Assembly (NCBI RefSeq): GCF_000735605.1
Contig: NZ_JPKG01000059.1
Span: 310,001 to 374,000 of the forward strand
Length of the DNA stretch: 64,000 nucleotides
DNA from: Allobosea sp. LC85
GTDB taxonomy: Bacteria > Pseudomonadota > Alphaproteobacteria > Rhizobiales > Beijerinckiaceae
Direction: 5' to 3'
Shown one piece after another: positions 9,601 to 16,570 of the stretch. Made by a program: the position numbers and the translations under genes. Position 1 is the first letter of the stretch, and each line of letters starts with the position of its first letter. The notes under the pieces are model-generated. The model worked only from the letters and a program-made list of their open reading frames with translations. It was not told where the DNA came from and ran no database searches.

Positions 9601-9911
9601 ATATCGCCCGCATGATCGACCACGACGCAGCTGTCGAACTCTGGGACCGCTACAAGCGCGGTGAGCGCAACGTCTTCACGCGCCGGCTCTACACCCTGCA
9701 GGGCCAGCAGACCTTCGACGAGATCCGGCGGAAATACCGCCGCGACGCGGAGTTCAAGGAGACGGTCGACCGCTACATCGACGAGTTCGAGCGCCTGCTC
9801 GGCGAAGCCGCCAAGGACGATCGCGACTCGATGGTGGCGAAGACCTATCTCACCTCCGAGACCGGCAAGGTCTACACCATGCTGGCTCATGCGAGCGGGC
9901 GCTTCGAGTAA
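3612..9911 (+). CDS. gpr: Giant apolipoprotein-like coiled-coil membrane protein, GROWTH POLE RING (GPR) family
   Basis: The 2099-residue protein has a Pro/Ala-rich N-terminus (1-108), two membrane segments (about 109-128 and 149-169), an almost gap-free helical region (about 170-1890), a Pro/Ala linker, and a charged C-terminal domain (about 1986-2099, from HSIEKLDSL). The helical region is built from 22-residue units, the periodicity of apolipoprotein A1/A4/E. One class has the pattern RLxETGxxVxxLL (roughly residues 340-830); a second, FDTQG class forms 14 exact tandem units at 950-1257. In Agrobacterium tumefaciens the GPR protein is an apolipoprotein-like protein of about 2100 residues that forms a ring at the growing pole and is needed for polar growth. 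Size, membrane anchor and repeat type match; orthology is inferred. The start follows GAGGCGG. A strong terminator follows the stop. Confidence 0.85.
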   Translation: MTRQNKLQDPTEAAMSAIEEALRLDQSKPLGEASHASEPKLPSATEGDLKLDLPRVEPAPKPEPAPAQQAASPRPAIAPDTSRVANDDRRDSSSLVQAFSVRPSRRPSWFAAFASLLWLAGVAFVLVSRFGSFSSGLPEGLAGFGPGEWAMLALAIGTPIVFFFVLAALYRRTQEMRLVSRAMTEVALRLAEPEVVGADSVLSLSQTIRREVAAMGDGIERAVARAGELETIVRGEIATLERAYADNEIRLRALIDELVTQRESVVGNAERVKFAISGAHESLSKDLESASRSIAEAVSQAGDRVTGSLGEKGDQITIALGRAGERMIDEISGRGHELVERLQITSGEVSERLSGARDNLSTMLDGRAQEIASSLERTGQVLTEGLTSGARDVTKAISETGSHVVETLTARVETVNETLRQTGEGLAQEISERGTTVAERFEQSGRTLVGLIEGQSETLTQRLAETGETLRSSLSSEGESVTARLAEVGRGVHSLLSRQHESMASRLLEVGTNVHGLIDSQGESLVSRLNETARTVEDVLRERGDAIVLRFDEASKSLGDTVGRQGDELTTRITDVGTSLHGLFTEQGGSLVTRLSETGEIVHTLLDQQAEKLASRVSGAGKEVESLLDRHGETLAARLGQTGEDVHKLLNEQGDALVARLGRSGKDVQNLIGQEGDNLVARLGLAGQEVQSLISEQRSSLITSLSETGTKVSALLEEQTGGMTVKVSQAGLDMQDLLSGQSQALVTRVADVGRSVHNLLAERGGALITQLAETGENLHLKLGEQGDALAIRVTESVESARSALEQQQTGFIARLGETSKEVGALLGEQRETMIRDLVSTGREVHTLLGEQSEDLARRMTDATRTLTETINVDGRHVAERVSEATQGLRDTFTVHAEDARTLLADTGREIVLALTQQGGRVNEALAANAESMLRSVENRAQALNETLASRHDALNQLFDAQGRQIDGTLATRLAAFSELFETQGRGIEATLNERLVSLSQLFDSQGRVIEHGLNERLAALTHLFDTQGRGIESNLNERLIAFTQLFDTQGRGIETSLNERLAAFTQLFDTQGRGIEAGLNERLAAFTHLFDTQGHGIANGLDERLDAFNQLFDNKGQFIANGLDQRLAAFNQLFDSKGHGITSGLDQRIAAFTQLFDTHGHGIASGLDERLAAFTQVFDTHGRGVASSLDERLAAFTQLFDTQGHGIASGLDQRLAAFTQLFDTQGRDIESGLSERLADFTRLFDTQGREVEAALGIRLDAFEDIVVRQGGALAAKLTTDTREFTDSVAARLNEAERLLTSDGQALADRIGTRAAEAADILAARTQEAATAMEEQIKVFEERSGAKSAEIATSLDGLIARIDGNLGSRATALNEALVERTVDIARVLAEGGREVTRALAAKADEIGEVVTSKSESLTRTLSEKADTINATLGGRALQIADTLDQSVARFEERVVNRLDSVSGTLDSRGQQIADTLHNKSEEISVSLGARADELRALFDDKGGGMVAALGQRGEAIANEVASVGETVVSAIESRGTSILAGLRERSAAITTALDTSSAGLRDTLEEGTRQSVEALVNTNEQLRGELGGMLGRLGEANKLMQQIVNGANKNLGAIESGLSERVSDLQAVLATVMDETKGATAQVAAQVEELKAFSEGTLRQTTALVGQLDGQGTSLSEVTQASTAALHAVASRLEQVEARVGKALSDRRDTLEEVHGLISGKTDDIESITRSFAALIDESLSSAETRARQIGGVLTDSAEATTGAIMQQFEMIRATTGKERERTAHALRSAYEQVSGELGNELSKVTERFQGAAQDMRKISSEIQRELEATRSELKRGVLDLPKETQESTAEMRRVVAEQIKALNELTEIVTRSGRNSDVAGAAEAPARRASAAMPAAPAYSASVTQARVTTLAEPLRPSIDATAEAAKPEPRTEGKAAPARPASAPDASRRQATPEQPPAKSGWLSDLLNRASREDRPAEPSKPTAHSIEKLDSLSVDIARMIDHDAAVELWDRYKRGERNVFTRRLYTLQGQQTFDEIRRKYRRDAEFKETVDRYIDEFERLLGEAAKDDRDSMVAKTYLTSETGKVYTMLAHASGRFE
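6459..7382 (+). repeat. 14 tandem 66-bp units inside the GPR-like gene
   Basis: Fourteen consecutive 66-bp units, without any insertion or deletion, encode 22-residue repeats with the consensus RLAAFTQLFDTQGRGI followed by six variable residues. They span codons 950-1257. The middle units are most alike, and units 8-12 replace TQG with NKG, SKG or THG, which suggests spread by unequal exchange. A degenerate fifteenth unit follows from 7383. Confidence 0.93.
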
Positions 9912-9936
9912 GCACCCCCTCCCTGCCCCGGAACGC

Positions 9937-9966
9937 AAAACGGCCGCCCGATCGGGCGGCCGTTTT
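9937..9966. terminator. Bidirectional intrinsic terminator, perfect 30-bp palindrome
   Basis: AAAACGGCCGCCCGA is followed directly by its exact reverse complement. Transcribed in either direction it gives a GC-rich stem preceded by A and followed by TTTT. It lies 25 bases after the GPR-like stop and can also stop transcripts arriving from the Mla operon on the other strand. Confidence 0.9.
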
Positions 9967-10001
9967 CTGTGGGACCTTGCAAGGCCGATACAGCGTGCGG
10001 C

Positions 10002-10107
10002 TAAAGCATCGGCTCGAAAAGTGGATCACGGTTTTCGGGGCAAAGCCGATGCAAACACAAAGGGTTGGATCATCGGACCGGATACGATTTCTGGTCCGAT
10101 GATCTAG
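10002..10107 (+). repeat. Bipartite intergenic repeat, copy 1 (modules A and B)
   Basis: Module A runs from AAGCATCGGCTCGAAAAGTG to AAGCCGATGC, with inverted ends. After an AAACACAAAG linker comes module B, a palindrome from ATCATCGGACCGGA to the matching arm ending GATGATCTAG. One C-to-T change in the right arm leaves a G-U pair in RNA. The CTAG end supplies the TAG stop of the minus-strand lipoprotein gene. Confidence 0.85.
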
Positions 10108-10706
10108 GCAGCCCAGCGCACGATATCGATCAGTACCTTCGACAGCGCCTGATCGAGCGCGTGGGCCGCGGCAGCGCCGTCGACCGCACCGACCGGCACC
10201 CTGGCCGAGAATAGTCTGGCCCGCTGAATGTGCCCGGTCCGGTCCCCGACCAGTTTCACCGTGATCTCGACGACGGCAGTGTTCGTTGCAGCATCGATAT
10301 TGAAGCTGCGGATGTCCGTATTGAGCTGGAGATCGGGGACAATCCGTTCGCCCGGCCGCGAGACCGACGCGATACGGCTGCCGTTCTCGAAGGTCTGGAT
10401 CAACCGTGTCTGCACCAGCTTCGGAATGCGGTCTGCCCATTGCGTGCCGCCAAGAAAAGACAGCGCTCCGCCAGAGTCCCGGACAATCATGCGATCGGAA
10501 TCGAGGGTCTGGACCGTCGTCGGCTCGTTGATGACGAGAGTTGCACGCGCCCCGCCGATCCGCCCGAAATCGCGAGGGGCCGAGAGGTCGTAGGTGGTGG
10601 GCGTCGGGCCGCCGCCGCAACCGCTCAGCGTGAGCGAAACGGCCAGGACGAGAGCGGCGATCGGCGTGAAGCCAGATTCTGGCGCAAGGCGGGACGACAT
10701 CGGCAT
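10104..10706 (-). CDS. ABC-type transport auxiliary lipoprotein of the Mla-like system
   Basis: The 200-residue protein has an N-terminal hydrophobic segment ending in the lipobox LSGC, so it is exported and lipid-anchored. The rest fits the ABC-type transport auxiliary lipoprotein family (PqiC-like), which accompanies MCE-protein importers in the periplasm. It is the last gene of the mlaE-mlaF-mlaD operon: its ATG at 10706 lies a few bases after the mlaD stop at 10711, and a second ATG at 10700 is also possible. Its stop codon TAG is contributed by the repeat at 10002-10107. The function is inferred mainly from operon position, the lipobox and length. Confidence 0.85.
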   Translation of the reverse strand: MPMSSRLAPESGFTPIAALVLAVSLTLSGCGGGPTPTTYDLSAPRDFGRIGGARATLVINEPTTVQTLDSDRMIVRDSGGALSFLGGTQWADRIPKLVQTRLIQTFENGSRIASVSRPGERIVPDLQLNTDIRSFNIDAATNTAVVEITVKLVGDRTGHIQRARLFSARVPVGAVDGAAAAHALDQALSKVLIDIVRWAA

Positions 10707-10710
10707 CTGA

Positions 10711-11844
10711 CTAGCGCGATCCGCTATACTGGGGAAGCGGCGGGCGGCCGCCAAAGATGAACTGCTGCGGATTGCGCTCGATATTGCGCAGGGCCCGGTT
10801 GAAATCGGTCAGGGTCCGACGGCCTTCGGCGGCCAGGTTCTCGATGTCGCGCAGGCCAGGCCCGGTAAAACGGTTGATCCCCGTCGTGATCTCGGCGGTG
10901 CGCTTGTCGAGATTCTCGGCAAGGGTGCGCATCGAGCGCGCCGCATTGCCGACTTCGGCCAGCGCCCCCTGCCCGTCCCCGGAATTCAGGAAGCCCTGCG
11001 CGGCCTTGAGCACGCCCTCGACCTGATCGGCGGCCTTGTTGAGCTTCTCGGTAATCGAGGCGACATCCTTCACCACCTTGCCGACATCCCCGCTGTTGTC
11101 GCCCAGGGCGGCGGTGAACTTGTCGACATTGGCAAGGATGTTTGCGACCTTGCGCTGGTCGACCGACTTCACGACCTCGCTCAGTTCATCGCTCAGGCTG
11201 CCGAGCTTCTGCGAGAGCGGAGAAATGGTATCGGCGATCTGGCCGAAGCTGCTCATCAGCTTGTCGACGCCGTCGGAATTATTGCCGAGCGCGGCGGAGA
11301 ATTTCTCGACATTCTTGACCGTGTTGCTGATCGAGCCGGCATTCTCCTTGACGAGCCCCTCGATGCCGCCAAGCACGTCGTCGGCCCGCTTCGCGATCGT
11401 GCGCACCGTCTCGAGGATGTCCTGGAACTCGGACCGCTCGGCAATGATCGTCGGCAGGCTCTGGCCCGGCTGTGGCTTGAGCACGGGGGAGTCCGGATCG
11501 CCGCCCAGCAACTGCACGGCGACGACGCCCGCAAGCCCCTGAGCCTCGATCCGCGCGCGGGTGTCGATCCTGAGCGGCGTCGAGTTGTCGACCTGAACGA
11601 CGGCGTAGATCCGGCGAGGATCGTCAGGGAGCAGTTCGATGCGGGTGACCTCGCCGACGCGCAGGCCGTTGAAAAGCACGCTGGAGCCGCGCCCCAGCCC
11701 GGTGACAGTGCCGCTGAAGACGATGCGGACATCCTGCTTGCGGCCGGCCAGACCACTGTTGAACCAGTAGACAAAGCCGAACATCGCCGCGAGTACCGCG
11801 AGCGTGAAGAGACCGACCAGTGCGTAGTTGGCGCGCGATTCCAT
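10711..11844 (-). CDS. mlaD: MlaD-family MCE protein, periplasmic lipid-binding subunit
   Basis: The 377-residue protein has one N-terminal membrane anchor (about residues 8-30) followed by an MCE domain (about 38-115, with VLFNGLRVGEVTRIELLPDD). A long helical C-terminal region contains repeated VxKFxAALGxNS segments. MCE proteins form periplasmic hexameric rings that carry phospholipids between the membranes with the MlaE/MlaF ABC unit. It is longer than E. coli MlaD (about 180 residues); the extra helical tail resembles PqiB-like or alphaproteobacterial MCE proteins that make a needle. It sits between mlaF and the auxiliary lipoprotein, all on the minus strand. Confidence 0.92.
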   Translation of the reverse strand: MESRANYALVGLFTLAVLAAMFGFVYWFNSGLAGRKQDVRIVFSGTVTGLGRGSSVLFNGLRVGEVTRIELLPDDPRRIYAVVQVDNSTPLRIDTRARIEAQGLAGVVAVQLLGGDPDSPVLKPQPGQSLPTIIAERSEFQDILETVRTIAKRADDVLGGIEGLVKENAGSISNTVKNVEKFSAALGNNSDGVDKLMSSFGQIADTISPLSQKLGSLSDELSEVVKSVDQRKVANILANVDKFTAALGDNSGDVGKVVKDVASITEKLNKAADQVEGVLKAAQGFLNSGDGQGALAEVGNAARSMRTLAENLDKRTAEITTGINRFTGPGLRDIENLAAEGRRTLTDFNRALRNIERNPQQFIFGGRPPLPQYSGSR

Positions 11845-11961
11845 TAGCGCAACGTTAGAGCAGGAATCTGCAAGGGGCGAAGCAGCTTTCGAGCAACATC
11901 CTCTTCCAACGCGTGAGTCAAGGCCGGGTTTCGCGGCCTTGGCGGTGATATCGAGCTCGCT

Positions 11962-12816
11962 TCACGACCTTCTCTGGCCAGCGGGGAGGCGAGCCTGGGC
12001 ACGTTCGCCACCAAAATAGGCCTTCAGCCAGGGATGATCGGAGGCCAGCATCGTCGCGAGCGGCCCGGCCGCGATGACGCGCTTGTCCGCCAGCGCAGCA
12101 ATCCGATCACAGGCCGAATACAGGCTGTCGAGATCATGCGTCACCATGAAGACGGTGAGGCCGAGCGTTTCCTTCAGCGTCATGATCAGTTCGTCGAATT
12201 CGGCGGCCCCGATCGGATCGAGGCCCGAGGTCGGCTCGTCCAAGAAGACGATCTCGGGATCGAGCGCCAGCGCACGCGCGAGCGCGGCACGCTTGATCAT
12301 GCCGCCGGAAAGTTCGGAAGGCGCCTTGTCGGCCGCGTCGGGCTTGAGACCGACCATCTCGAGCTTGAGCATCGCCATCTCGTCGAGAAGCGCAGGCGAC
12401 AGCTTCAGGTATTCCCGCATCGGCACCTGGATGTTCTGCTTGACGCTGAGCGCCGAGAACAGCGCGCCGTGCTGGAACATGACGCCAAAGCGACGTTCTA
12501 GGGTGCGTCGCGCAGCCCCTTCGAGATCGTCGACATTCTCGCCGAAGACCTCGATCGTGCCCCGCTGCTTGCGGACCAGCCCGAGGATCGTGCGGGTCAG
12601 AACGGATTTTCCGGTGCCGGAGCCACCGACGAAGCCGAGGATCTCGCCGCGCATGACGTCGAGATCGAGGCCGTCCATGATCACCTTGTCCCCGAAGGCG
12701 ACCTTGAGGTTGCGCACCTTGATGACAGGCTCCGGCGCGTCCCGATTGCTCCCGGACGGACCGGCAGCGCCATGCGATGGCGGATGTCCCGGCGACTGGC
12801 TCAAGTCTGCGCTCAT
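11962..12816 (-). CDS. mlaF: MlaF-family ABC transporter ATP-binding protein
   Basis: The 284-residue protein has a variable Ser/Pro-rich N-terminus and an ABC ATPase domain from about residue 30: Walker A GGSGTGKS, signature LSGGM, Walker B IVFLDEP and an H-loop histidine in VTHDLD. It powers the MlaE permease in retrograde or anterograde phospholipid transport. ATG at 12816 follows the mlaE stop by 16 bases; a longer reading would need TTG at 12852, inside mlaE. The 117-base gap to mlaD holds no gene. Confidence 0.92.
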   Translation of the reverse strand: MSADLSQSPGHPPSHGAAGPSGSNRDAPEPVIKVRNLKVAFGDKVIMDGLDLDVMRGEILGFVGGSGTGKSVLTRTILGLVRKQRGTIEVFGENVDDLEGAARRTLERRFGVMFQHGALFSALSVKQNIQVPMREYLKLSPALLDEMAMLKLEMVGLKPDAADKAPSELSGGMIKRAALARALALDPEIVFLDEPTSGLDPIGAAEFDELIMTLKETLGLTVFMVTHDLDSLYSACDRIAALADKRVIAAGPLATMLASDHPWLKAYFGGERAQARLPAGQRRS

Positions 12817-12832
12817 GCCCGGCCCACCGCCC

Positions 12833-13978
12833 TCAGAACTCGATGGATGCAAAGAACATGGCGAAAAGTCCGTCCACCAGGATGACCATGAAGATCGCCT
12901 TCACCACGGAGGCCGTGACCTGACGGCCGAGCGACTCGGCCGAGCCCTGGACGGCGAGGCCTTCGATCGAGGCGATCAGGCCGATGACGAAGGCCATGAA
13001 GGGAGCCTTGATCAGCCCAACCGCGAAGTGCTTCCAGGTGATCACCGACTGCAGGCGCGCCAGGAAGGTGTCGATACCGATGCCGCCATAGAGCCAGCTC
13101 ACCACCGCCGCACCCGTCAAGCCGGCCATGGCGGAGATGAAGGTCAGGATCGGCAGCGAGATGATCAGCGCCAGGATGCGCGGAACGACAAGGACCTCGA
13201 TCGGGTCGAGCCCCATCACCCGCAAGGCGTCGATTTCCTCGCGCATCTTCATCGAGCCGATCTCGGCGGTGAAGGCCGAGCCCGAACGGCCGGCAATCAT
13301 GATCGAGGTGAGCAGCACCGCGAGCTCGCGCAGGATCAGGATACCGGTCAGATTGACGACGAAGGCCGAAGCGCCGAATTGCTGCAGCTGGAATATGCCC
13401 TGCTGCGCGACGATGCAGCCGACCAGGAACGAGATCAGCATGATGATCGGTGCACCATTGAAGGCGATCAGCTCGATCTGATTGACGAGTGGCGGCCCCC
13501 TGAACTTGCGCGGACCGAGCATCACGCTGGCGGAGCCGACGACCACCTCGCCGAGGAACATCGCTCCGCCGACCATGTCGCGCCCGAAGCGGACCATGGC
13601 CTCGCCGATATTCACCAGCACGCTGACAATGCCGAAATGGTGGACCGTTGGCGGCACGGAGCAGTCGTGGATATTGACCTCGGCCAGCAGCACCGCGTGC
13701 TCCGGTTGCCGGCTGACGAGCTCGACAGAGCCGCCTGCAGCCTCACGCTGGTTCTTCAGCCGGTTGAGAACATAGGCGCCGAGCGTATCGAGACGGATGA
13801 TCGCGGAGAGATCGAGGGTCGCGCGCGATACCGAAGCGATACGCTCGCCCATCTCCGCGACCAGCGCCTCGATCCGCGGTGCGCGCTCGGCGCTCCAGGA
13901 TCCGGTCAGCTCGATGGCGAGGCTACCCGCATCGTCGTGAAAGACGGCCTGGGGTTCGGCGGTATCGAGGCTCGCCAT
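12833..13978 (-). CDS. mlaE: MlaE-family ABC permease with N-terminal STAS domain
   Basis: The 381-residue protein starts with a STAS-like domain (about 15-105, with TLDLSAIIRLDTLGAYVL), followed by the MlaE/YrbE permease domain with five or six membrane segments and the conserved stretch GRSGSAFTAEIGSMKMREEI. In E. coli the STAS protein MlaB is a separate subunit; here the two are fused, as in many alphaproteobacteria. It is the first gene of the operon and is divergent from the gene at 14291, across a 312-base spacer. Confidence 0.93.
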   Translation of the reverse strand: MASLDTAEPQAVFHDDAGSLAIELTGSWSAERAPRIEALVAEMGERIASVSRATLDLSAIIRLDTLGAYVLNRLKNQREAAGGSVELVSRQPEHAVLLAEVNIHDCSVPPTVHHFGIVSVLVNIGEAMVRFGRDMVGGAMFLGEVVVGSASVMLGPRKFRGPPLVNQIELIAFNGAPIIMLISFLVGCIVAQQGIFQLQQFGASAFVVNLTGILILRELAVLLTSIMIAGRSGSAFTAEIGSMKMREEIDALRVMGLDPIEVLVVPRILALIISLPILTFISAMAGLTGAAVVSWLYGGIGIDTFLARLQSVITWKHFAVGLIKAPFMAFVIGLIASIEGLAVQGSAESLGRQVTASVVKAIFMVILVDGLFAMFFASIEF

Positions 13979-14290
13979 GGTCTCCCTGATGTCCCTCGAA
14001 CGGCCTCGTCGGACCTCCGTCCGCGCATGGCACCCTATGCCAGCTCAGGCCCTACCCCGAAACCTGTATCGCCGTGCCGGGCACGCTTGGCAAGCGTCGT
14101 CGCGCCGCATCGATGTCCCCGCGAACGCTCCCACCCGGGGATCAGCGCGCACAAGCTTTTTTGTGCATCGAAGCGCCCTTCAACGCCTCATGACAGCACT
14201 TCCTTAATCAATTCTGTCGCACGGTTTTCGCTGGATCATCACCACTGCCCGCTTCCGAATCGGTCAGTCTTCCCCGAGAGCAGGTTCGTC
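13979..14290. other. Divergent intergenic region, mlaE / gene at 14291
   Basis: These 312 bases contain no convincing gene. The region must carry the promoters of the mlaEFD operon (left) and of the hypothetical gene (right). A small hairpin, GCACAA ... TTGTGC at 14149-14166 with a T-rich loop, is the only structured element seen. Confidence 0.5.
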
Positions 14291-15178
14291 ATGGGCGACG
14301 CGCGTTCGCTGACACCGCTGAGCGAGACCGACTACGAGGCCATCGCCGCGGCAGTGATGGAGACTGCGCGTGGGCGCTGGTTCATGGCCGAGCACGCCAA
14401 GCGAAACCGGCAGGCAGACACCGCGCAGGTGCTCGCTGCCATCGACAGGCTGCAGCATGCCATGGGTGTCTCCGCCGCACCGGCTTCGAGCGGGCCGGAT
14501 GTGAGCGAGGCGATCGCGCTGATCATGGATCTGCGCAACGATCTGGAACGGATCAGCGGCAAGGCTGGCGAGCCGTCATCGCGCCTCGCCGCGCGCATCG
14601 AGACCGCAGCCGGCAGCATCATCGGCGCGACAGAGAGCATCCAGGAGGCCGCCTGGGGCTTGCGCGAGAGCGGCGCGGCGGAAGTGATGTGCGACCTGCT
14701 CGATCGGCGGGCGACGGAGATCTATGCGGCAAGCGCCATTGTCGAGGCAACTGCGCAGCGGATCGGCAAGATCGCCGACACGATCGCCATGCTCGACAGC
14801 AGCCTGCGGGCCATCGCCGGCAGCATGCATGCGGCTCCCGACACCAGCCGGATCACGGCGGCCCCGGCGCCCGCCAAGGCGCTTGAGCTGCGCGAGGCCG
14901 TTCCACTCTCGACCTATGACGACATCGAGATCGTCGAGATCGACGACAAGCCGCGCTCCACTTTGCACGAGGCCCAGCGCATCAGGACGAGAGCCTCCAA
15001 TCATCGGCGGCTCAGCACGATTCAGATGATGGAGGAAGACCTCGTCTTCGCGGAAGCCCCCGAGGCTGCGGTCACAGTGCCTGCGCCGAAGCCCAGGGCC
15101 GCCGCGACGACGTCGGAGGCCGAGTTGCGCAAGATCGAAGCGCTCCCGGTGGACGAGAAGCTCGCCTTCTTCGCCTGA
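14291..15178 (+). CDS. Conserved hypothetical protein, Hyphomicrobiales type
   Basis: The 295-residue soluble protein starts MGDARSLTPLSETDYEAI and has an N-terminal block around residues 14-50 (IAAAVMETARGRWFMAEHAK) that I associate with a conserved but uncharacterised rhizobial family; some members are loosely annotated as CheZ-like. The middle (about 75-200) is helical and heptad-like; the C-terminal third is Pro/Ala-rich and ends with DEKLAFFA. No membrane segment or catalytic motif is visible. The start at 14291 follows AGCAGG; the frame stays open far upstream over the antisense of mlaE and mlaF, which is composition, not gene. It ends next to the convergent FAD oxidoreductase gene. Confidence 0.8.
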   Translation: MGDARSLTPLSETDYEAIAAAVMETARGRWFMAEHAKRNRQADTAQVLAAIDRLQHAMGVSAAPASSGPDVSEAIALIMDLRNDLERISGKAGEPSSRLAARIETAAGSIIGATESIQEAAWGLRESGAAEVMCDLLDRRATEIYAASAIVEATAQRIGKIADTIAMLDSSLRAIAGSMHAAPDTSRITAAPAPAKALELREAVPLSTYDDIEIVEIDDKPRSTLHEAQRIRTRASNHRRLSTIQMMEEDLVFAEAPEAAVTVPAPKPRAAATTSEAELRKIEALPVDEKLAFFA

Positions 15179-16570
15179 TCAGCCGGCTTTCGCGACAAAA
15201 CTGTCCATCTTCCCGGGGTTCAGCAGGCCGTAGGGATCGACCTCGTGCTTGAAGCCGAGCTGGTCGGCATCGGCGCGCTTGTGGCGGCTGCCGCCTTCGA
15301 GCGAGACGACATGCGGGTTCGCGATCATCACGCCCGCCTCCTCATGCAGCGCGATGATCTCGTTCAGCCGTTCCGGCGTCGTATAGCGCAGGATCGGCAG
15401 GGCGCTCGCGGTCACACGTCCGCCAAAGCGGATGAATTCGTGATGAGGCAGCACCTCGTCCGGGAAGCGCGCGATCATCTCGCGGGCGCTTGCAACCAGC
15501 CGGTCATGCGGGAACAAGCACTGCAGATAGGTGATCGAGCGATCGCTCTTCAGCCATTGCAGCGTCGTGTGGTTCCAGGTGTACTCGTAGAGGGGCACCG
15601 TCCCCGGCCCCTCCTCCGAAGGCGCCTCATAGGTCACCGTTCCGCGCGCACCGATGATCGCCTTGAACGGGCCGAGCGAGGCCTCCGCGATCATGCAGAT
15701 CAGGATGCTCTTGCCTGCGGGGCAATGCTGCTTCAACGCGCCGAAATAGGACGGGATCGGCGATGAGATCGGCGTCACCAGCTTCTTGACCACGCCATCC
15801 GCCAGCGCGACGTCATAGCCGGCCTGGAACGCATCCATGTAATCGTCGAAGGCGACGATGACGTCGATCCACGGCCAGGCCGGGGCCAGCGGCATTTCCA
15901 GCGCGGTGATGATGCCGGTCGTGCCGTAGGCGCGGTTGACCTTCTGGGCCGCGTCGTCGCGCAGTTCGAGGATGCGCGGCTCCTCCTCCACCGTGACGAC
16001 GCGGGCCGCCAGGATATTGCCCGGCTCGCGCAGGCCGCCATAGGTCACCGAGCCAACGCCGCCCGAGCCGCCCGCGACGAAGCCGCCGATAGTCGCCGAC
16101 CGTTTGGTTGAGGGATGCATGCGCAACTCGTAGCCTGACGGCCGCGTCGCCATGTCGATATCCAGCAACCTGGCCCCGGCCTGGACGCGGATCGCGCCGG
16201 GCTTCTGCCATTCGATCGCGCTCAGTGCGGTGATATCGAGCAGGACGCCGCCTTCGAGCGGCACGGCCTGACCGTAATTGCCGGTTCCGGCAGCACGCAC
16301 CGTCAGCGGGATGCGGCGCCTGGCGCAGGCCGCCGCGACACGCACCACATCGGCCTCGTCGCGCGGACAGACGATGATATCGGCCGACTTGTTCGCCAGT
16401 TCGGCATTGAGGATCGGCGAGTACCAGAAGAAGTCGCGCGAGCGCTTGCGCACGACCTGCGGCTCGTCGATCAGCGGGATGTCGGCGATATCGGTCTTGA
16501 AGCCCGCGATATCGTAGCGCGAAGGCTGAACCGCCCTCGGCTTGCGGTCCGGCACGGCGTTCATGCTCAA
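15179..16570 (-). CDS. FAD-binding oxidoreductase, GlcD / VAO-PCMH type (paralogue 1)
   Basis: The 463-residue protein has an N-terminal PCMH-type FAD domain with AAGTGNYGQAVPLEGGV near residue 100 and LRMHPSTKRSATIGGFVAGG near 155, followed by a C-terminal domain resembling glycolate/lactate oxidase-type enzymes. Such flavoenzymes oxidise hydroxy acids or amines. It is the last gene of a minus-strand operon with an ABC importer; its ATG overlaps the permease stop by four bases, so it is translationally coupled and likely acts on the imported compound. A paralogue of exactly the same length lies at 19659-21050 on the other strand. No signal peptide is seen. The substrate is unknown. Confidence 0.9.
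   Translation of the reverse strand: MSMNAVPDRKPRAVQPSRYDIAGFKTDIADIPLIDEPQVVRKRSRDFFWYSPILNAELANKSADIIVCPRDEADVVRVAAACARRRIPLTVRAAGTGNYGQAVPLEGGVLLDITALSAIEWQKPGAIRVQAGARLLDIDMATRPSGYELRMHPSTKRSATIGGFVAGGSGGVGSVTYGGLREPGNILAARVVTVEEEPRILELRDDAAQKVNRAYGTTGIITALEMPLAPAWPWIDVIVAFDDYMDAFQAGYDVALADGVVKKLVTPISSPIPSYFGALKQHCPAGKSILICMIAEASLGPFKAIIGARGTVTYEAPSEEGPGTVPLYEYTWNHTTLQWLKSDRSITYLQCLFPHDRLVASAREMIARFPDEVLPHHEFIRFGGRVTASALPILRYTTPERLNEIIALHEEAGVMIANPHVVSLEGGSRHKRADADQLGFKHEVDPYGLLNPGKMDSFVAKAG

Noticed and set aside
10002..10107. Insertion sequence or attachment site at the bipartite repeat
   Set aside because: No transposase or integrase gene is present at any copy and no target-site duplication is evident. 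The elements are short palindromic intergenic repeats.
12074..14290. Long upstream extension of the frame of the gene at 14291
   Set aside because: It overlaps mlaF and mlaE antisense over their full length. The real gene starts at ATG 14291 after the divergent spacer.
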